A stretch of DNA of 64,000 nt from Sphingobacterium sp. SGG-5 (lineage in GTDB: Bacteria > Bacteroidota > Bacteroidia > Sphingobacteriales > Sphingobacteriaceae): positions 372,001 to 436,000 of the forward strand of contig NZ_JAAKGO010000004.1 of the NCBI RefSeq assembly GCF_011043525.1. The letters run 5' to 3'. Below the pieces are notes generated by a model. It was not told where the DNA came from. It made no database searches and saw only the letters and a program-made list of their open reading frames with translations. Positions 42,921-53,052 of this stretch are shown here, piece by piece; the first letter of the stretch is position 1; each line of letters starts with the position of its first letter. The position numbers and the translations under genes are program-made.

Positions 42921-43250
42921 TTATAATTGAAATATTTTGTCCATCACGACCCATTTTTCACCCCGCTTCGCTCCGGGTAGCGCTTGCTGATACTTCCACA
43001 TCAACTCCTCCCATTCCTGCACTTTGGGGTTTGCAGCATCCATCTCTGCTTTTTTGCCAAAACTGAAATTGTCATCAACTTCCATTATCATAAAGAGCCG
43101 ATTACCAAACCGATAGATCTCCATATTCGTAATCCCTGCTTCCCGAATAGACGCTTTGATTTCGGGCCACACATTTTTGTGGTGATCTTCGTATGCCGTT
43201 ATTAAAGAAGGGTCGTTATGCAGATCCAATGCAAGCGCGTATCTTTTCAT
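42921..43250 (-). CDS. L-fucose mutarotase of the RhaM/YiiL family
   Basis: This 109-residue protein is of the rhamnose-mutarotase (DUF718) fold. It has ALALDLHNDPSLITAYEDHH, the conserved NMEIYRFGNRLFMIME and a C-terminal WVVMDKIFQL. It speeds anomer exchange of 6-deoxyhexoses. In this operon the substrate is most likely L-fucose, as in other non-phosphorylative fucose clusters that use this family instead of FucU. It starts 2 bp after the permease stop. Confidence 0.87.
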   Translation of the reverse strand: MKRYALALDLHNDPSLITAYEDHHKNVWPEIKASIREAGITNMEIYRFGNRLFMIMEVDDNFSFGKKAEMDAANPKVQEWEELMWKYQQALPGAKRGEKWVVMDKIFQL

Positions 43251-43252
43251 CG

Positions 43253-44515
43253 TTATCCTTTCGTTGAGTTTTCCGTATTGGGTGTTTTTCTATTATTCCA
43301 TGCAAATAACAGGACGATAATAAAACATAACAACGTGACATAATAGGACAAGTGTATATTGCCCGATATATCCGTTATTTTACTGGCCAAGGGTGGGATG
43401 ATCGCTCCCCCGACGATCGACATGATAATCAGGCTGGAGGCCGATTTTGTGTCAGCTCCGGTGCCTTCAATACCCAAGGCAAATATCGTGGGGAACATAA
43501 TCGACATAAAAAACGTGATAGCCACCAAGGCATAAAGTGTCATTATTCCCGTTCCGTAAATGACAAAGAGACACAACAGGCAGGAAATAATACTATAGAC
43601 AATCAATAACTTATAGGGTGCCAAGAATCGCATAAAGAATGTACCGATAAACCGCCCGATCATAAATAAGAAGCCCGCCAGACCTGCGTAGTATTTACCC
43701 TCCTGCCCGCTCATGCCCAAAGCATCTTTTGCAAACACCAGTAAGAAGCTGATGATATAAATCTGTGCACCGACATAGAAGAATTGCGCAAGCACACCCC
43801 ACCGTACGTTCTTATGCCGAAAAGCACCAAAAAATCCTTTTGACGCTTTCGCGTCGTCTTCTTCTTTGATATTCGGCAGTTTCGTAAAAAAGAACAAAGC
43901 TGCAACGAGTAGTATCAATAGTCCTAAAACGAAATAAGGGCCTTTTACTAAAGAGGTCTCGGCCTGAATGTAAAGGTTGCGGGCATCTTCGGTCATTGTC
44001 GCGATCTCAGAAGCCGACTTTGGTTCTTCCGCAAGGATAAAAATTCCGCCTACTATGGGAGCGACCGATGCCGCCAATCCATTGAAGGACTGTGCGAAAT
44101 TAAGCCGTTGTGCAGCTTTGGCCGGATCGCCCAACACGGTGATATAGGGATTAGCAGCAGTTTCTAATATGGTCAAACCGCAGGACAATACGAATAATGC
44201 ACCCAAGAAGAAAGGGTAGCTAATCGTATTGGCCGCCGGAATAAAGAGGAAACAGCCCAAAGAAAATAAGCTCAGCCCTACTAATATCCCTGTTTTATAA
44301 CCGTAGCGTTTCATAATTAAGCCAGCAGGTATAGCCATAAAGAAATAGGCAACAAATACCGCAGAGTCCACCAGCGAAGCTTGAAAATGACTCAAGCTAA
44401 AGGCACTCTGTAAATGTTTGATAAGGATGGGGTCAAGATTATGAATGAATCCCCAAAAAAAGAATAAGGACGTAATCAATACAATTGCAAATGTGTACTT
44501 CTTTGTCTGTGACAT
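43253..44515 (-). CDS. fucP: L-fucose:H+ symporter
   Basis: This 420-residue MFS permease has twelve predicted helices. FucP/glucose-galactose-type motifs are SLFFFWGFIHNLDPILIKHL near the start, the GLTILETAANPYITVLG segment and RLNFAQSFNGL, with acidic residues in TM1 and TM4. It imports L-fucose and is the first gene of the minus-strand operon, divergent from the AraC-type regulator (127 bp between starts). Confidence 0.92.
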   Translation of the reverse strand: MSQTKKYTFAIVLITSLFFFWGFIHNLDPILIKHLQSAFSLSHFQASLVDSAVFVAYFFMAIPAGLIMKRYGYKTGILVGLSLFSLGCFLFIPAANTISYPFFLGALFVLSCGLTILETAANPYITVLGDPAKAAQRLNFAQSFNGLAASVAPIVGGIFILAEEPKSASEIATMTEDARNLYIQAETSLVKGPYFVLGLLILLVAALFFFTKLPNIKEEDDAKASKGFFGAFRHKNVRWGVLAQFFYVGAQIYIISFLLVFAKDALGMSGQEGKYYAGLAGFLFMIGRFIGTFFMRFLAPYKLLIVYSIISCLLCLFVIYGTGIMTLYALVAITFFMSIMFPTIFALGIEGTGADTKSASSLIIMSIVGGAIIPPLASKITDISGNIHLSYYVTLLCFIIVLLFAWNNRKTPNTENSTKG

Positions 44516-44590
44516 ACGTATTAACAGATTATAATTGTTCCGCTAAATACGCTATTATTTTTGGCGATAATATGAACTATTTTACCCATG

Positions 44591-44628
44591 TTATAAATAA
44601 TATTACCATCTTTATAACGTTTTTATAA
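44591..44628. promoter_or_regulatory. Three TTATAA boxes at helical spacing in the fucP/araC-type divergent region
   Basis: TTATAA occurs at 44591, 44612 and 44623, i.e. 21 and 11 bp apart, about two turns and one turn of the helix. It lies between divergent fucP and its presumed AraC-type regulator, where operators are expected. The motif is AT-rich and could occur by chance. Confidence 0.4.
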
Positions 44629-44642
44629 AACGATAAGAATAA

Positions 44643-45506
44643 ATGATTAAACAGCTCAATCTACAGTCGACTACTTTCCAGAGTTTCAACATCCGTCGTG
44701 ATAGTGTGCCTAAAAACCACAATATATGGCATTATCACGAAGAGTTGGAATTTATCCTCGTTATACAGGGTGCAGGAAAGCTGTTTGTGGGCGATTGTAT
44801 TCAGGAGTTTGTTGCCGGTGACGTCATACTTATAGGTGCCAACATTCCACACTATTGGCTTTTCGATCCCGAATATCAGCGGGAAGGTGAAGAAGGGTTG
44901 ATAGATTGTATCGTGGTTCACTTCCGGCAAAATTGCCTCGGTAATGAATTTATGCACCTACCTGAAGCTGGGAGCCTGCGCGAACTTACCATGGCAGCAC
45001 AGCGTGCATTACATATACAGCTGACGCCGGTACATGAACTTTTCGCTCTTTTTCAAAAGATGATGACAGCCGAAGGGATGTTGAAAATAACAGCACTCTT
45101 AGAAACGCTATGGTTTTTTAAAAACAGTTCGCCCAATTCTTTAATAAGCGACAGCTATGTCATTATAAACCATTCTGATGATATGAAGCGGATGAATATC
45201 GTCATGGAATATATACGCAAGAACTTTACCCATAAAATCGAATTAGGACAACTGGCGCAATTGGCACAGATGACCAAGAATTCCTTCAGCCGCTACTTCA
45301 AACAGAAAACAGGCAAGACACCGATGCAGTTGATTTTTGAGCTGCGCATCTCCAACGCCTGTAAACTGCTGAACAATCCGGATTATGCATTAAAAGAGAT
45401 CTGCTACGACTCGGGATTCAATAATGCTGTGAGTTTTCACAAAGTATTTAAAAGCATTACAGGCATGACACCAGTCCAATACCGTCATAGTCTGCGTGCA
45501 AAATAA
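44643..45506 (+). CDS. AraC-family regulator, probable fucose operon regulator
   Basis: This 287-residue protein has an N-terminal cupin sensor domain (HYHEELEFILVIQGAGKLFVG) and a C-terminal double helix-turn-helix (about residues 185-285; LAQLAQMTKNSFSRYFKQKTG and CYDSGFNNAVSFHKVFKSITG). Divergence from fucP and the sugar-binding-type cupin suggest it activates the operon when fucose or a pathway intermediate is present. Binding sites may be the TTATAA boxes between the two genes. Confidence 0.9.
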   Translation: MIKQLNLQSTTFQSFNIRRDSVPKNHNIWHYHEELEFILVIQGAGKLFVGDCIQEFVAGDVILIGANIPHYWLFDPEYQREGEEGLIDCIVVHFRQNCLGNEFMHLPEAGSLRELTMAAQRALHIQLTPVHELFALFQKMMTAEGMLKITALLETLWFFKNSSPNSLISDSYVIINHSDDMKRMNIVMEYIRKNFTHKIELGQLAQLAQMTKNSFSRYFKQKTGKTPMQLIFELRISNACKLLNNPDYALKEICYDSGFNNAVSFHKVFKSITGMTPVQYRHSLRAK

Positions 45507-45515
45507 ACGTACGGG

Positions 45516-47516
45516 TCACCAAATCACTATCCGCTTTTCTTTCGGCACGTACATTTTATCCCCTTCCTGCGTATTCCAGGCCTCATGAAAGCCATCCAGA
45601 TTGACAATAGGCCCAAATGCCCTATATTGCGCCGGTGAGTGTGGGTCCGTTTTAACCTGATTGACGACAAATTCATCGGTCGTCTTCGTACGCCAGATGG
45701 TAGCCCACGACAAAAAGAAGCGCTGATTTTGCGTAAAGCCGTCGATCATCCCAGGATTTCCTTTGTCTTTCAGATAAAGCTGGAGCGCATCAAAAGCGAC
45801 AGAAGATCCACCTAAGTCACCGATATTTTCACCCAGTGTAAAGCGTCCATTTACAAACACGCCCGGAACAGGCTCATAGGATTCGAATTGTTTGACCAAA
45901 GCATCTGCGGCAGCCTCAAACTTCTCTCGATCTTCTTCCGTCCACCAATTGTTGAGATTACCATTGCCATCATACTGTGACCCAGCATCGTCGAAGCCGT
46001 GGGATATCTCATGACCGATCACTGCCCCTATCCCGCCAAAATTTACCGCTGCATCCGCTTTGTAATCATAAAACGGCGGCTGTAATATCGCTGCGGGAAA
46101 TACAATTTCATTGTGAAGCGGATGGTAATACGCATTTACCGTCTGTGGTGTCATCCCCCATTCCGATTTGTCTACCGGTTTATCTTGTTTGGCGAGATTT
46201 TCCTCAAAAGACCACAAACGGATATTCCGCACATTTTCATAGAGAGAATTGCCGATATCCAGTCCCGAATAGTCTTTCCATTTGTCCGGATACCCGATCT
46301 TTACCGTAAATTTCGCTAATTTTTCCAACGCTTTTTCCTTCGTCTCAGGCGACATCCATGCCAAGTTTCGGATATGTATATCAAACGACCGGATAAGGTA
46401 TTGTACCATTTCCTCGCAGGCATCTTTGGCTTCCTGCGGAAAATGCTCCTTGACATATAGCTTGCCCAACAGTTCACCTACCGTATTGTTCACAAACTCC
46501 AACCCTCTTTTATCCAACGCTCTTTGTTCGCGCTGTCCTTTCAGCTTCCGGCCATAAAACTCAAAAGACAATTCATCGAGCTCCTTCGTCAGATATCCCG
46601 TAGCGCCGTTTATAAGATGAAAACGTAAGTAATCTTTGATAACCGGAAGGTTCTCCGCGTTGAGCAACTTGTCCAGATTTTGATAATACTTCAGTTCGCT
46701 GATAATAACCGTATCCGGATGGAAACCCATGCTTTTCAGATAACGAGCTATATCTACGTTTTTCACCAGTGTGCTCAGGTACTTCACCGCTACCGGATTA
46801 TAGCGCTTTTGTGCGTCTCTTGATTCTTCGACCGTTTTAAGGTAGGAAGCAATTTCTTTCTCAAATGCGATAACTTTGGGGCCTTTGAGATCCTTGGTGA
46901 TCTGGCCGGTCTTACTGTATAAGGTATTGACATATGCCGTATAGTCGGTCAGCGTCTGCCTGTTCTTTTCATCTTCCTTTTGATAATAGGAACGACCTAA
47001 TCCCAAATTTCCACCGCCAAGGTACACAGCATTCATGCTGCTATTTTTCATGTGGGCATAGACATATCCGCCAAAAAAGGGATTCCCTCCCTCCTTTCCA
47101 TATTTTATAAAGTAATCATATAGTTCTGCTAGGTTATGAACCTGCTCCAGATCTGTCAATTGCCCTTGTATAGGAGCCAGCCCCAATGTATTACGTGTAT
47201 CAAAATCGACAAAAGATTTATAAAGATCTCCGATTTTCTGCCCATCCTCTCCTTTCCGAAATGACTTTGTCAGCGACTCCTGCAATATTGCTAAAGCGGC
47301 GATATCGGTACTCTCCCGTAATTCATCAAACGAGCCCCATCGGGCCTTATCCGCCGGAATCTGTACCGTTTTCATCCAGGTACCGTTGACATAGTTGTAA
47401 AAATCATTCTGTGGCCGTACGCTCTTATCCATAAATTCTAAATTAACAACCTGATTTTGAGCATGAAGGATCTGCATCCCACTCAAAACACATGCTAACA
47501 CAAACATCTTTTTCAT
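45516..47516 (-). CDS. M13-family zinc metallopeptidase
   Basis: This 666-residue neprilysin/PepO-type endopeptidase has a signal peptide (MKKMFVLACVLSGMQILHA). The zinc site HEISH lies at about residue 501 in VIGHEISHGFDDAG, the third ligand in ENIGDLGG, and the NAYYHPLHNEIVFPAAILQPPF block precedes it. The C-terminus has AQYRAFGPIVNLDGFHEAW. It would act in the periplasm or extracellularly on small peptides. It is convergent with the AraC-type gene (9 bp between stops). Confidence 0.94.
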   Translation of the reverse strand: MKKMFVLACVLSGMQILHAQNQVVNLEFMDKSVRPQNDFYNYVNGTWMKTVQIPADKARWGSFDELRESTDIAALAILQESLTKSFRKGEDGQKIGDLYKSFVDFDTRNTLGLAPIQGQLTDLEQVHNLAELYDYFIKYGKEGGNPFFGGYVYAHMKNSSMNAVYLGGGNLGLGRSYYQKEDEKNRQTLTDYTAYVNTLYSKTGQITKDLKGPKVIAFEKEIASYLKTVEESRDAQKRYNPVAVKYLSTLVKNVDIARYLKSMGFHPDTVIISELKYYQNLDKLLNAENLPVIKDYLRFHLINGATGYLTKELDELSFEFYGRKLKGQREQRALDKRGLEFVNNTVGELLGKLYVKEHFPQEAKDACEEMVQYLIRSFDIHIRNLAWMSPETKEKALEKLAKFTVKIGYPDKWKDYSGLDIGNSLYENVRNIRLWSFEENLAKQDKPVDKSEWGMTPQTVNAYYHPLHNEIVFPAAILQPPFYDYKADAAVNFGGIGAVIGHEISHGFDDAGSQYDGNGNLNNWWTEEDREKFEAAADALVKQFESYEPVPGVFVNGRFTLGENIGDLGGSSVAFDALQLYLKDKGNPGMIDGFTQNQRFFLSWATIWRTKTTDEFVVNQVKTDPHSPAQYRAFGPIVNLDGFHEAWNTQEGDKMYVPKEKRIVIW

Positions 47517-47622
47517 CGCTATTGCTATAAATACCTTACAAAGGTATTAATTCCTGTGATTAAGGTTAAGTAACAAATTTATGCCGAATAATCATTAATT
47601 TTAGCATCTCAATCCATATATT

Positions 47623-48069
47623 ATGAGCACAAAAAAAGTAGTAATGAGTATGATTATATTGGCTATCGCCTTTGGAAACCAGGAAACAAAAGCACAACAT
47701 ACGGAACAAATTTCCGTTGAGAAGGCTGTGGATAAGCTAACAAATGCTATGCTTACGGCAAATAGAAATGCCTTGAGCGATCTGGCTTCGGATAAACTTT
47801 CTTACGGACACTCCAGTGGAAAAGTGGAAAATAAAAAGGAGTTTGTCGAAACTATCGCTTCCGGAGCTTCGGTTTTTGAACAACTACAAATAGAGAATCA
47901 AAGCATTGATATCGATCATAACACGGCGATCGTGCGACATACACTGACGGGCAGGACAAATGATCCGGGCAAAGGGCCTGCGGCACTCAAAATAGGGATC
48001 GTATTGGTATGGACGAAAGCGGATGGCAGCTGGAAGCTCTTGGCCAGACAGGCATTTAAGCTACCCTAA
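47623..48069 (+). CDS. Secreted NTF2-like (DUF4440-type) protein
   Basis: This 148-residue protein has a signal peptide (VVMSMIILAIAFGNQETKAQ) and a small NTF2-like fold. An early helix (VDKLTNAMLTANRNALSDLA), then LSYGHSSGKVENKKEFVE and a terminal beta strand WTKADGSWKLLARQAF are typical of DUF4440. It is a single gene with no informative partner. The ligand or activity is unknown. Confidence 0.8.
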   Translation: MSTKKVVMSMIILAIAFGNQETKAQHTEQISVEKAVDKLTNAMLTANRNALSDLASDKLSYGHSSGKVENKKEFVETIASGASVFEQLQIENQSIDIDHNTAIVRHTLTGRTNDPGKGPAALKIGIVLVWTKADGSWKLLARQAFKLP

Positions 48070-48192
48070 ATCAGCCCGCGTCGATTATCGGCCGTGATTT
48101 ATGATGTGGAAATCTCCTTAAATGTGCAAAACCCAGATTTCCATTCTTTATTATTATACGTATTTTCGTACGCATAGAATACGAATATCTGC

Positions 48193-51100
48193 ATGGAGCT
48201 AACTAAACTTGAAATCAAAGGGTTTAAGAGTTTTGGTGAGAAAATCACAATAAACTTTAATGAGGGGGTTACGGCAATTGTTGGCCCAAATGGCTGTGGG
48301 AAGTCAAATGTAGTTGATGCCATTCGTTGGGTACTGGGCGAGCAGAGCACGAAGATGTTACGTTCCGAAAAAATGGAAAATATTATTTTCAATGGAACAA
48401 AAACCCGCAAGCCGGCAAACTTAGCGGAAGTTTCACTCACTTTCAATAACAACAAAGATATCCTTCCCACCGAGTTTACCACGATTACGATCACCCGCAA
48501 ACTCTATCGGAATGGTGACAGCGAATATCGTCTGAATGACGTCAAATGTCGACTAAAAGATATTACAGACCTCTTCTTGGATACCGGTATCGGAACCGAT
48601 AGTTACTCCATCATCGAACTCAAGATGATCGATGAAATCATTGCGAATAAGGACAATTCCAGACGGAACCTGTTCGAAGAAGCCTCCGGCATCTCCAAAT
48701 ATAAAGTTCGGAAAAAGCAGACTTTAAGTAAGCTGAAAGATACAGAAAGCGATCTGGAACGTGTCGATGACCTGCTTTATGAGATCACAAAAAACCTGAA
48801 AACATTAGAAGGACAGGCCAAGAAGGCCGATAAGTATTTTTTACTCAAAGAAGAATACAAAAAGGTCAACGTGGGGTTAGCTTATTACCGGATCAACAAT
48901 TTCAGTCAGGATCTACAGTCGCTTGGCGAGAAAGAAAAGGATCTGCAGAAAAAGATGGCTGAAACGTTACGCCAGATCGATGATAAAGAACAACGGCTAC
49001 GCGAGGGTCGGGAAGATATTCTGGTCAAAGAAAAAAACTTAGGCGCTCAACAAAAAGCTACCCACGAATACAGCAATAAGGTGCGGGCTTACGAATCAGA
49101 GAAGAAAATTAAAAATGAACGTCTGCATCATCTGCAAGAACGCGAGACACGGATCACCGCCGAACTGAATCTGGATAGCCAACAATTGATTCATGTCGAA
49201 TCCACCTCAAAGCGACTTCATGAGGATCTTTATGAAGAACAGGCTAAACTTGCTATATACCAATCAGATATTGAGAAATACAAAACCGAAGTAGAAACTT
49301 TACGTGCACAGCAGCAGCAGGCCAAAGATAGCGTCGATAAGGCCAATCAGGATAGCAGTGCCATTCAAAGTAAGATTTACAAAGCTGAAAAAGATATCGC
49401 TGTCCTTCATATCCAAAAAGAAGCATTAGAGAACGAATCCCAACGGAACATTCACGATACGTCTTCCAAGGTCGAAGAGTTGACACAATTCAACGGTATT
49501 GTAGAAGAACTACAGGAACAGCTCAACAATCAAGAAGCTATTTACCAGGAAGCTGTTTCCGCAGAAAATGAATTAAATAGCCGGATAGGAGCTGCCGAAA
49601 GCCGTTTAAGTCAGGTTCAACAAAATCTCAATAAGGAATTGCGGCTTGTCGATGCGAAGCAAAATGAATATAACCTCACCAAATCACTTGTAGATAATCT
49701 GGAGGGCTTTCCCGAATCGATCAAATTTTTACGGAAGAACGCAGGTTGGCAAAAATCATATCCACTATTCTCAGATATCCTCTTTTGTAAGGAAGAGTAT
49801 CGGGTTGCTATCGAAAACTACCTGGAGGCCATCATGAACCACTATGTGGTGGACACCCAGCAGGATGCGATACAAGCGATCAATCTGTTAAGTGATGCTT
49901 CAAGAGGACGTGCCAACTTCTTTGTATTGGAGCAGGTAAACAAATCCGACGATAAAGAAGTAAATCTTGTACAAGACAACCTCATCCCGGCTATGCAAGT
50001 CATTCAGGTGGAGGATAAATATAAAAATCTCTGTCTAGAGCTGTTAAGAAACGTGTATTTGTTGGATTCCAACGATTCGCAGGCTATAACAATCGACCTG
50101 CCCCAAGACAATATGGTGGTATTGCATCGGGAAGGTAAGTTCGCCAAGCATAAGCTGGGATTGAGCGGAGGTTCTGTAGGACTTTTTGAAGGAAAACGTA
50201 TCGGACGTGCCAAAAATCTGGAAAACTTAGCCAAGGAAATCAAAGCCATCAATCAGCGCATTACCGACCTGCAGCAAACGGAAAGTGACCAAACGCAACT
50301 TTTAAGCTCCCTAAAATCCCAATCAAAACGAGAGGTTATTGATGAACTCCGTATGCAATTGAACCGCATACAGAATGAATGGACATCCGTAAAAACCAAA
50401 CAAGAGCAGTATCAGGCTTTTATCTCCTCCAGTCAGCATAGAAAACAGGATATCGAACAAAAGCTGCAGACGATTGATGCAGAACTGCTTCTAGCAGAGC
50501 CTGGCCTAAAGATCCTGAAAGCGGAGAGCGAAGAATGTCAAAAGCTAGGACACGACCTGCAATTGTCTTTTCAAGACCTGAATGAGGTGCTGAGCGAAAA
50601 AACAAACACTTTCAATCAAGAGAATATTCGCCTGCATCAGCAGCAAAATAAAGTCTCGGGCATTCAAAAAGATCTGGAATACCGGGAAAGCCAAAAAGAA
50701 GCACTCGAAATCCGCATCACCAAAAACACCGCAGATATCGAAAAGGTAAAAAGCGATATGAAAGGAGCTTCTACCATGACCGATAGCGACGATGAGGATC
50801 TAAAAAAGCTCTACGAACAAAAAGAATTACTCGAAACAGCTTTGCAGGAGATGGAAGAAAGTTTTTATGCTTCCCGCAAAGTCCTAAACGATCTGGAGGA
50901 GGAAGTTACTACCCTCCGTAAATCAAAAGATCAGCTGGACCTGCTGACCAACGATATTAAAGACAAAAAGACCACCTTGCAGCTCGATCTGAATAGCCTG
51001 AAGGAACGGCTTTCGGTGGAGTTTAACATCGATATCAAAGATCTGCTAACAGATGAAATGCCCGAAATCGAACAAAGCGAAGAAGCACTTGAAGCACGGT

Positions 51101-51735
51101 ATATACAGCTGAAAAAGCAGCTCGACGACTTCGGTACCATCAATCCCATGGCGAAGGAGGCGTACGATGAGATTACCGAACGTTACAACTTCATTGCCAA
51201 GGAGAAAAATGACCTGATAGAAGCCAAGACTACGCTGTTGACAACGATCCAGGAGATCGACGATAGTGCCAATGAGAAGTTCATGGCCGCATTTACTGCC
51301 GTCAGGGAAAACTTCGTCAAGGTATTTCGGTCGTTATTCAACGCCGAAGACAGTTGCGATCTTATTCTAAGCAATCCCGACAATCCATTGGATTCGGATA
51401 TTGAGATCGTGGCCCGGCCGAAAGGTAAGCGGCCGCTCTCTATCAATCAACTTTCAGGGGGTGAAAAAACCCTCACTTCGACAGCCTTGTTGTTTTCGTT
51501 GTATTTATTGAAGCCCGCCCCATTCTGTATCTTCGACGAGGTCGATGCACCTTTGGACGACACCAATATTGACAAGTTCAACAACATTATCCGGGAGTTC
51601 TCGGGACAATCTCAGTTCATTGTGGTGTCGCACAACAAGCGTACGATTGCAAGCACAGATATTGTATACGGCGTGACGATGGTTGAGCAGGGTATCTCAC
51701 GTGTAGTGCCTGTCGATCTTCGAGATGTCGCCTGA
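48193..51735 (+). CDS. smc: Chromosome segregation protein SMC
   Basis: This 1180-residue condensin ATPase organises the chromosome. Walker A GPNGCGKSNVVDAIRW lies at about residues 31-46. Two long coiled-coil arms (about 165-500 and 670-1030) flank a hinge (about 515-660) that includes GLSGGSVGLFEGKRIG. The C-terminal head carries the signature LSGGEKTLTSTALLFSLYL and Walker B FCIFDEVDAPLDD. Length is typical. ScpA/ScpB are not in this window. Its stop lies 11 bp from the convergent radC stop. Confidence 0.97.
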   Translation: MELTKLEIKGFKSFGEKITINFNEGVTAIVGPNGCGKSNVVDAIRWVLGEQSTKMLRSEKMENIIFNGTKTRKPANLAEVSLTFNNNKDILPTEFTTITITRKLYRNGDSEYRLNDVKCRLKDITDLFLDTGIGTDSYSIIELKMIDEIIANKDNSRRNLFEEASGISKYKVRKKQTLSKLKDTESDLERVDDLLYEITKNLKTLEGQAKKADKYFLLKEEYKKVNVGLAYYRINNFSQDLQSLGEKEKDLQKKMAETLRQIDDKEQRLREGREDILVKEKNLGAQQKATHEYSNKVRAYESEKKIKNERLHHLQERETRITAELNLDSQQLIHVESTSKRLHEDLYEEQAKLAIYQSDIEKYKTEVETLRAQQQQAKDSVDKANQDSSAIQSKIYKAEKDIAVLHIQKEALENESQRNIHDTSSKVEELTQFNGIVEELQEQLNNQEAIYQEAVSAENELNSRIGAAESRLSQVQQNLNKELRLVDAKQNEYNLTKSLVDNLEGFPESIKFLRKNAGWQKSYPLFSDILFCKEEYRVAIENYLEAIMNHYVVDTQQDAIQAINLLSDASRGRANFFVLEQVNKSDDKEVNLVQDNLIPAMQVIQVEDKYKNLCLELLRNVYLLDSNDSQAITIDLPQDNMVVLHREGKFAKHKLGLSGGSVGLFEGKRIGRAKNLENLAKEIKAINQRITDLQQTESDQTQLLSSLKSQSKREVIDELRMQLNRIQNEWTSVKTKQEQYQAFISSSQHRKQDIEQKLQTIDAELLLAEPGLKILKAESEECQKLGHDLQLSFQDLNEVLSEKTNTFNQENIRLHQQQNKVSGIQKDLEYRESQKEALEIRITKNTADIEKVKSDMKGASTMTDSDDEDLKKLYEQKELLETALQEMEESFYASRKVLNDLEEEVTTLRKSKDQLDLLTNDIKDKKTTLQLDLNSLKERLSVEFNIDIKDLLTDEMPEIEQSEEALEARYIQLKKQLDDFGTINPMAKEAYDEITERYNFIAKEKNDLIEAKTTLLTTIQEIDDSANEKFMAAFTAVRENFVKVFRSLFNAEDSCDLILSNPDNPLDSDIEIVARPKGKRPLSINQLSGGEKTLTSTALLFSLYLLKPAPFCIFDEVDAPLDDTNIDKFNNIIREFSGQSQFIVVSHNKRTIASTDIVYGVTMVEQGISRVVPVDLRDVA

Positions 51736-51746
51736 TAAACGAAGAC

Positions 51747-52439
51747 CTACAAGAGGTCTTCGTCCCGAAAACTAAAATACCCACTGTCGGTGAATATAAG
51801 GTGGTCGTTAACCCGGATATCCATGATATGAGCCGCATCGCTTATCTTCTTCGTCAAGAGTTTATCCGCCTGACTGGGTGAGCGCGTCCCTGAGGGATGG
51901 TTGTGGATCAAAATCATAGCATGCGCTTTGCTGCTTAATGCATAGCGTAAAATAATACGTACATCCACTGGCGTGAAATCATTCCCACCTCTCCCGATAA
52001 GCTGGCTATCGAGCACCCGACAGGCCGTATTCATGTAAAGTACCCAAAACTCCTCATGCGGCAGATCCATCATCTGTGCCTTAAAGTATTCATACACCCG
52101 CTTACTACTATTAAGAACCGGCTTTTCCACGACTTCCCCTTCTCTCCGTCTTCTGCCCAGTTCCAGTGCTGCCACAATCGCAATAGCCTTTGCCTGCCCT
52201 ATTCCCTTGTAGACAGCAAGTTCCTTGATGTCCATTTGCGATATTTTGTGGAGATCATTACCCTGGTCCTTGAGTATGCGCCTACATAAGGCCACCGAAG
52301 TTTCTTGCCGAGACCCCGATCCGATCAGAATAGCCAATAGCTCCGCATCGGTAAGTGCTCTTCTACCCTGTTCCATCAGCTTTTCACGCGGTCTGTCCGC
52401 CTCTGCCCATTGTGGAATGACTAATTTGTGTATACCCAT
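51747..52439 (-). CDS. radC: RadC-family JAB/MPN-domain protein
   Basis: This 230-residue protein has an N-terminal helix-hairpin-helix region (REKLMEQGRRALTDAELLAILIGSG, YKGIGQAKAIAIVAALELGRR) and a C-terminal JAMM metalloprotease-like domain with HNHPSGTRSPSQAD. It is traditionally called a DNA repair protein, although its actual role is not established. It is convergent with smc. Confidence 0.94.
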   Translation of the reverse strand: MGIHKLVIPQWAEADRPREKLMEQGRRALTDAELLAILIGSGSRQETSVALCRRILKDQGNDLHKISQMDIKELAVYKGIGQAKAIAIVAALELGRRRREGEVVEKPVLNSSKRVYEYFKAQMMDLPHEEFWVLYMNTACRVLDSQLIGRGGNDFTPVDVRIILRYALSSKAHAMILIHNHPSGTRSPSQADKLLTKKISDAAHIMDIRVNDHLIFTDSGYFSFRDEDLL

Positions 52440-52547
52440 ACGATTTGATTAAAAATAAATATGTTTAAATATACAAAATAAATCAAAGGTTAATATCAAT
52501 TAACTTATGTAAAGTGATTGATACGTTCAATTTTTAGCAAAAAAATG

Positions 52548-52555
52548 TATCTTTG
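52548..52555 (+). promoter_or_regulatory. -7 box (TATCTTTG) of the cyclophilin gene
   Basis: TATCTTTG fits TAnnTTTG and ends 25 bp before the ATG at 52581. Confidence 0.6.
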
Positions 52556-52580
52556 CTCTTCACATAAGTTTCTTTAGAAG

Positions 52581-53039
52581 ATGAGTAAAGCAATAATTAA
52601 GACAGAAAAAGGCGACATGACTGTTGAATTCTATACACAGGACGCCCCTAACACTGTAGCAAACTTTATTAAATTAGCTAAATCCGGTTTTTATGATGGT
52701 CTGACCTTTCACCGCGTTATTCCTGACTTCGTTATTCAGGGTGGATGTCCGAACTCACGGGAAGGTGCAGCGGGTGTACCCGGTACGGGTGGCCCCGGCT
52801 ACAAAATAGATTGTGAGCTGACCGGTGAGAACCAATACCACGATAGAGGTGTATTATCGATGGCACATGCTGGTCGTAATACAGGTGGTTCCCAGTTTTT
52901 CATCTGTCATAGCCGTAATAATACAGCGCATCTCGACCGCAATCATACCTGTTTTGGTAAAGTAACCGAAAATGTGGATATAGTGGATGACATCCGTCAA
53001 GGCGATCGAATTTTAGCTATCGAAGTTATAGAAGACTAA
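52581..53039 (+). CDS. Cyclophilin-type peptidyl-prolyl cis-trans isomerase
   Basis: This 152-residue protein is a single cyclophilin domain without signal peptide, so it is cytoplasmic. Characteristic stretches are [19 protein letters not shown] (catalytic Arg), [11 protein letters not shown] and [11 protein letters not shown]. It catalyses prolyl isomerisation in protein folding. The DUF5606 gene follows 13 bp later, suggesting co-transcription. Confidence 0.95.
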   Translation: MSKAIIKTEKGDMTVEFYTQDAPNTVANFIKLAKSGFYDGLTFHRVIPDFVIQGGCPNSREGAAGVPGTGGPGYKIDCELTGENQYHDRGVLSMAHAGRNTGGSQFFICHSRNNTAHLDRNHTCFGKVTENVDIVDDIRQGDRILAIEVIED

Positions 53040-53052
53040 CCAAAGAAATCAT

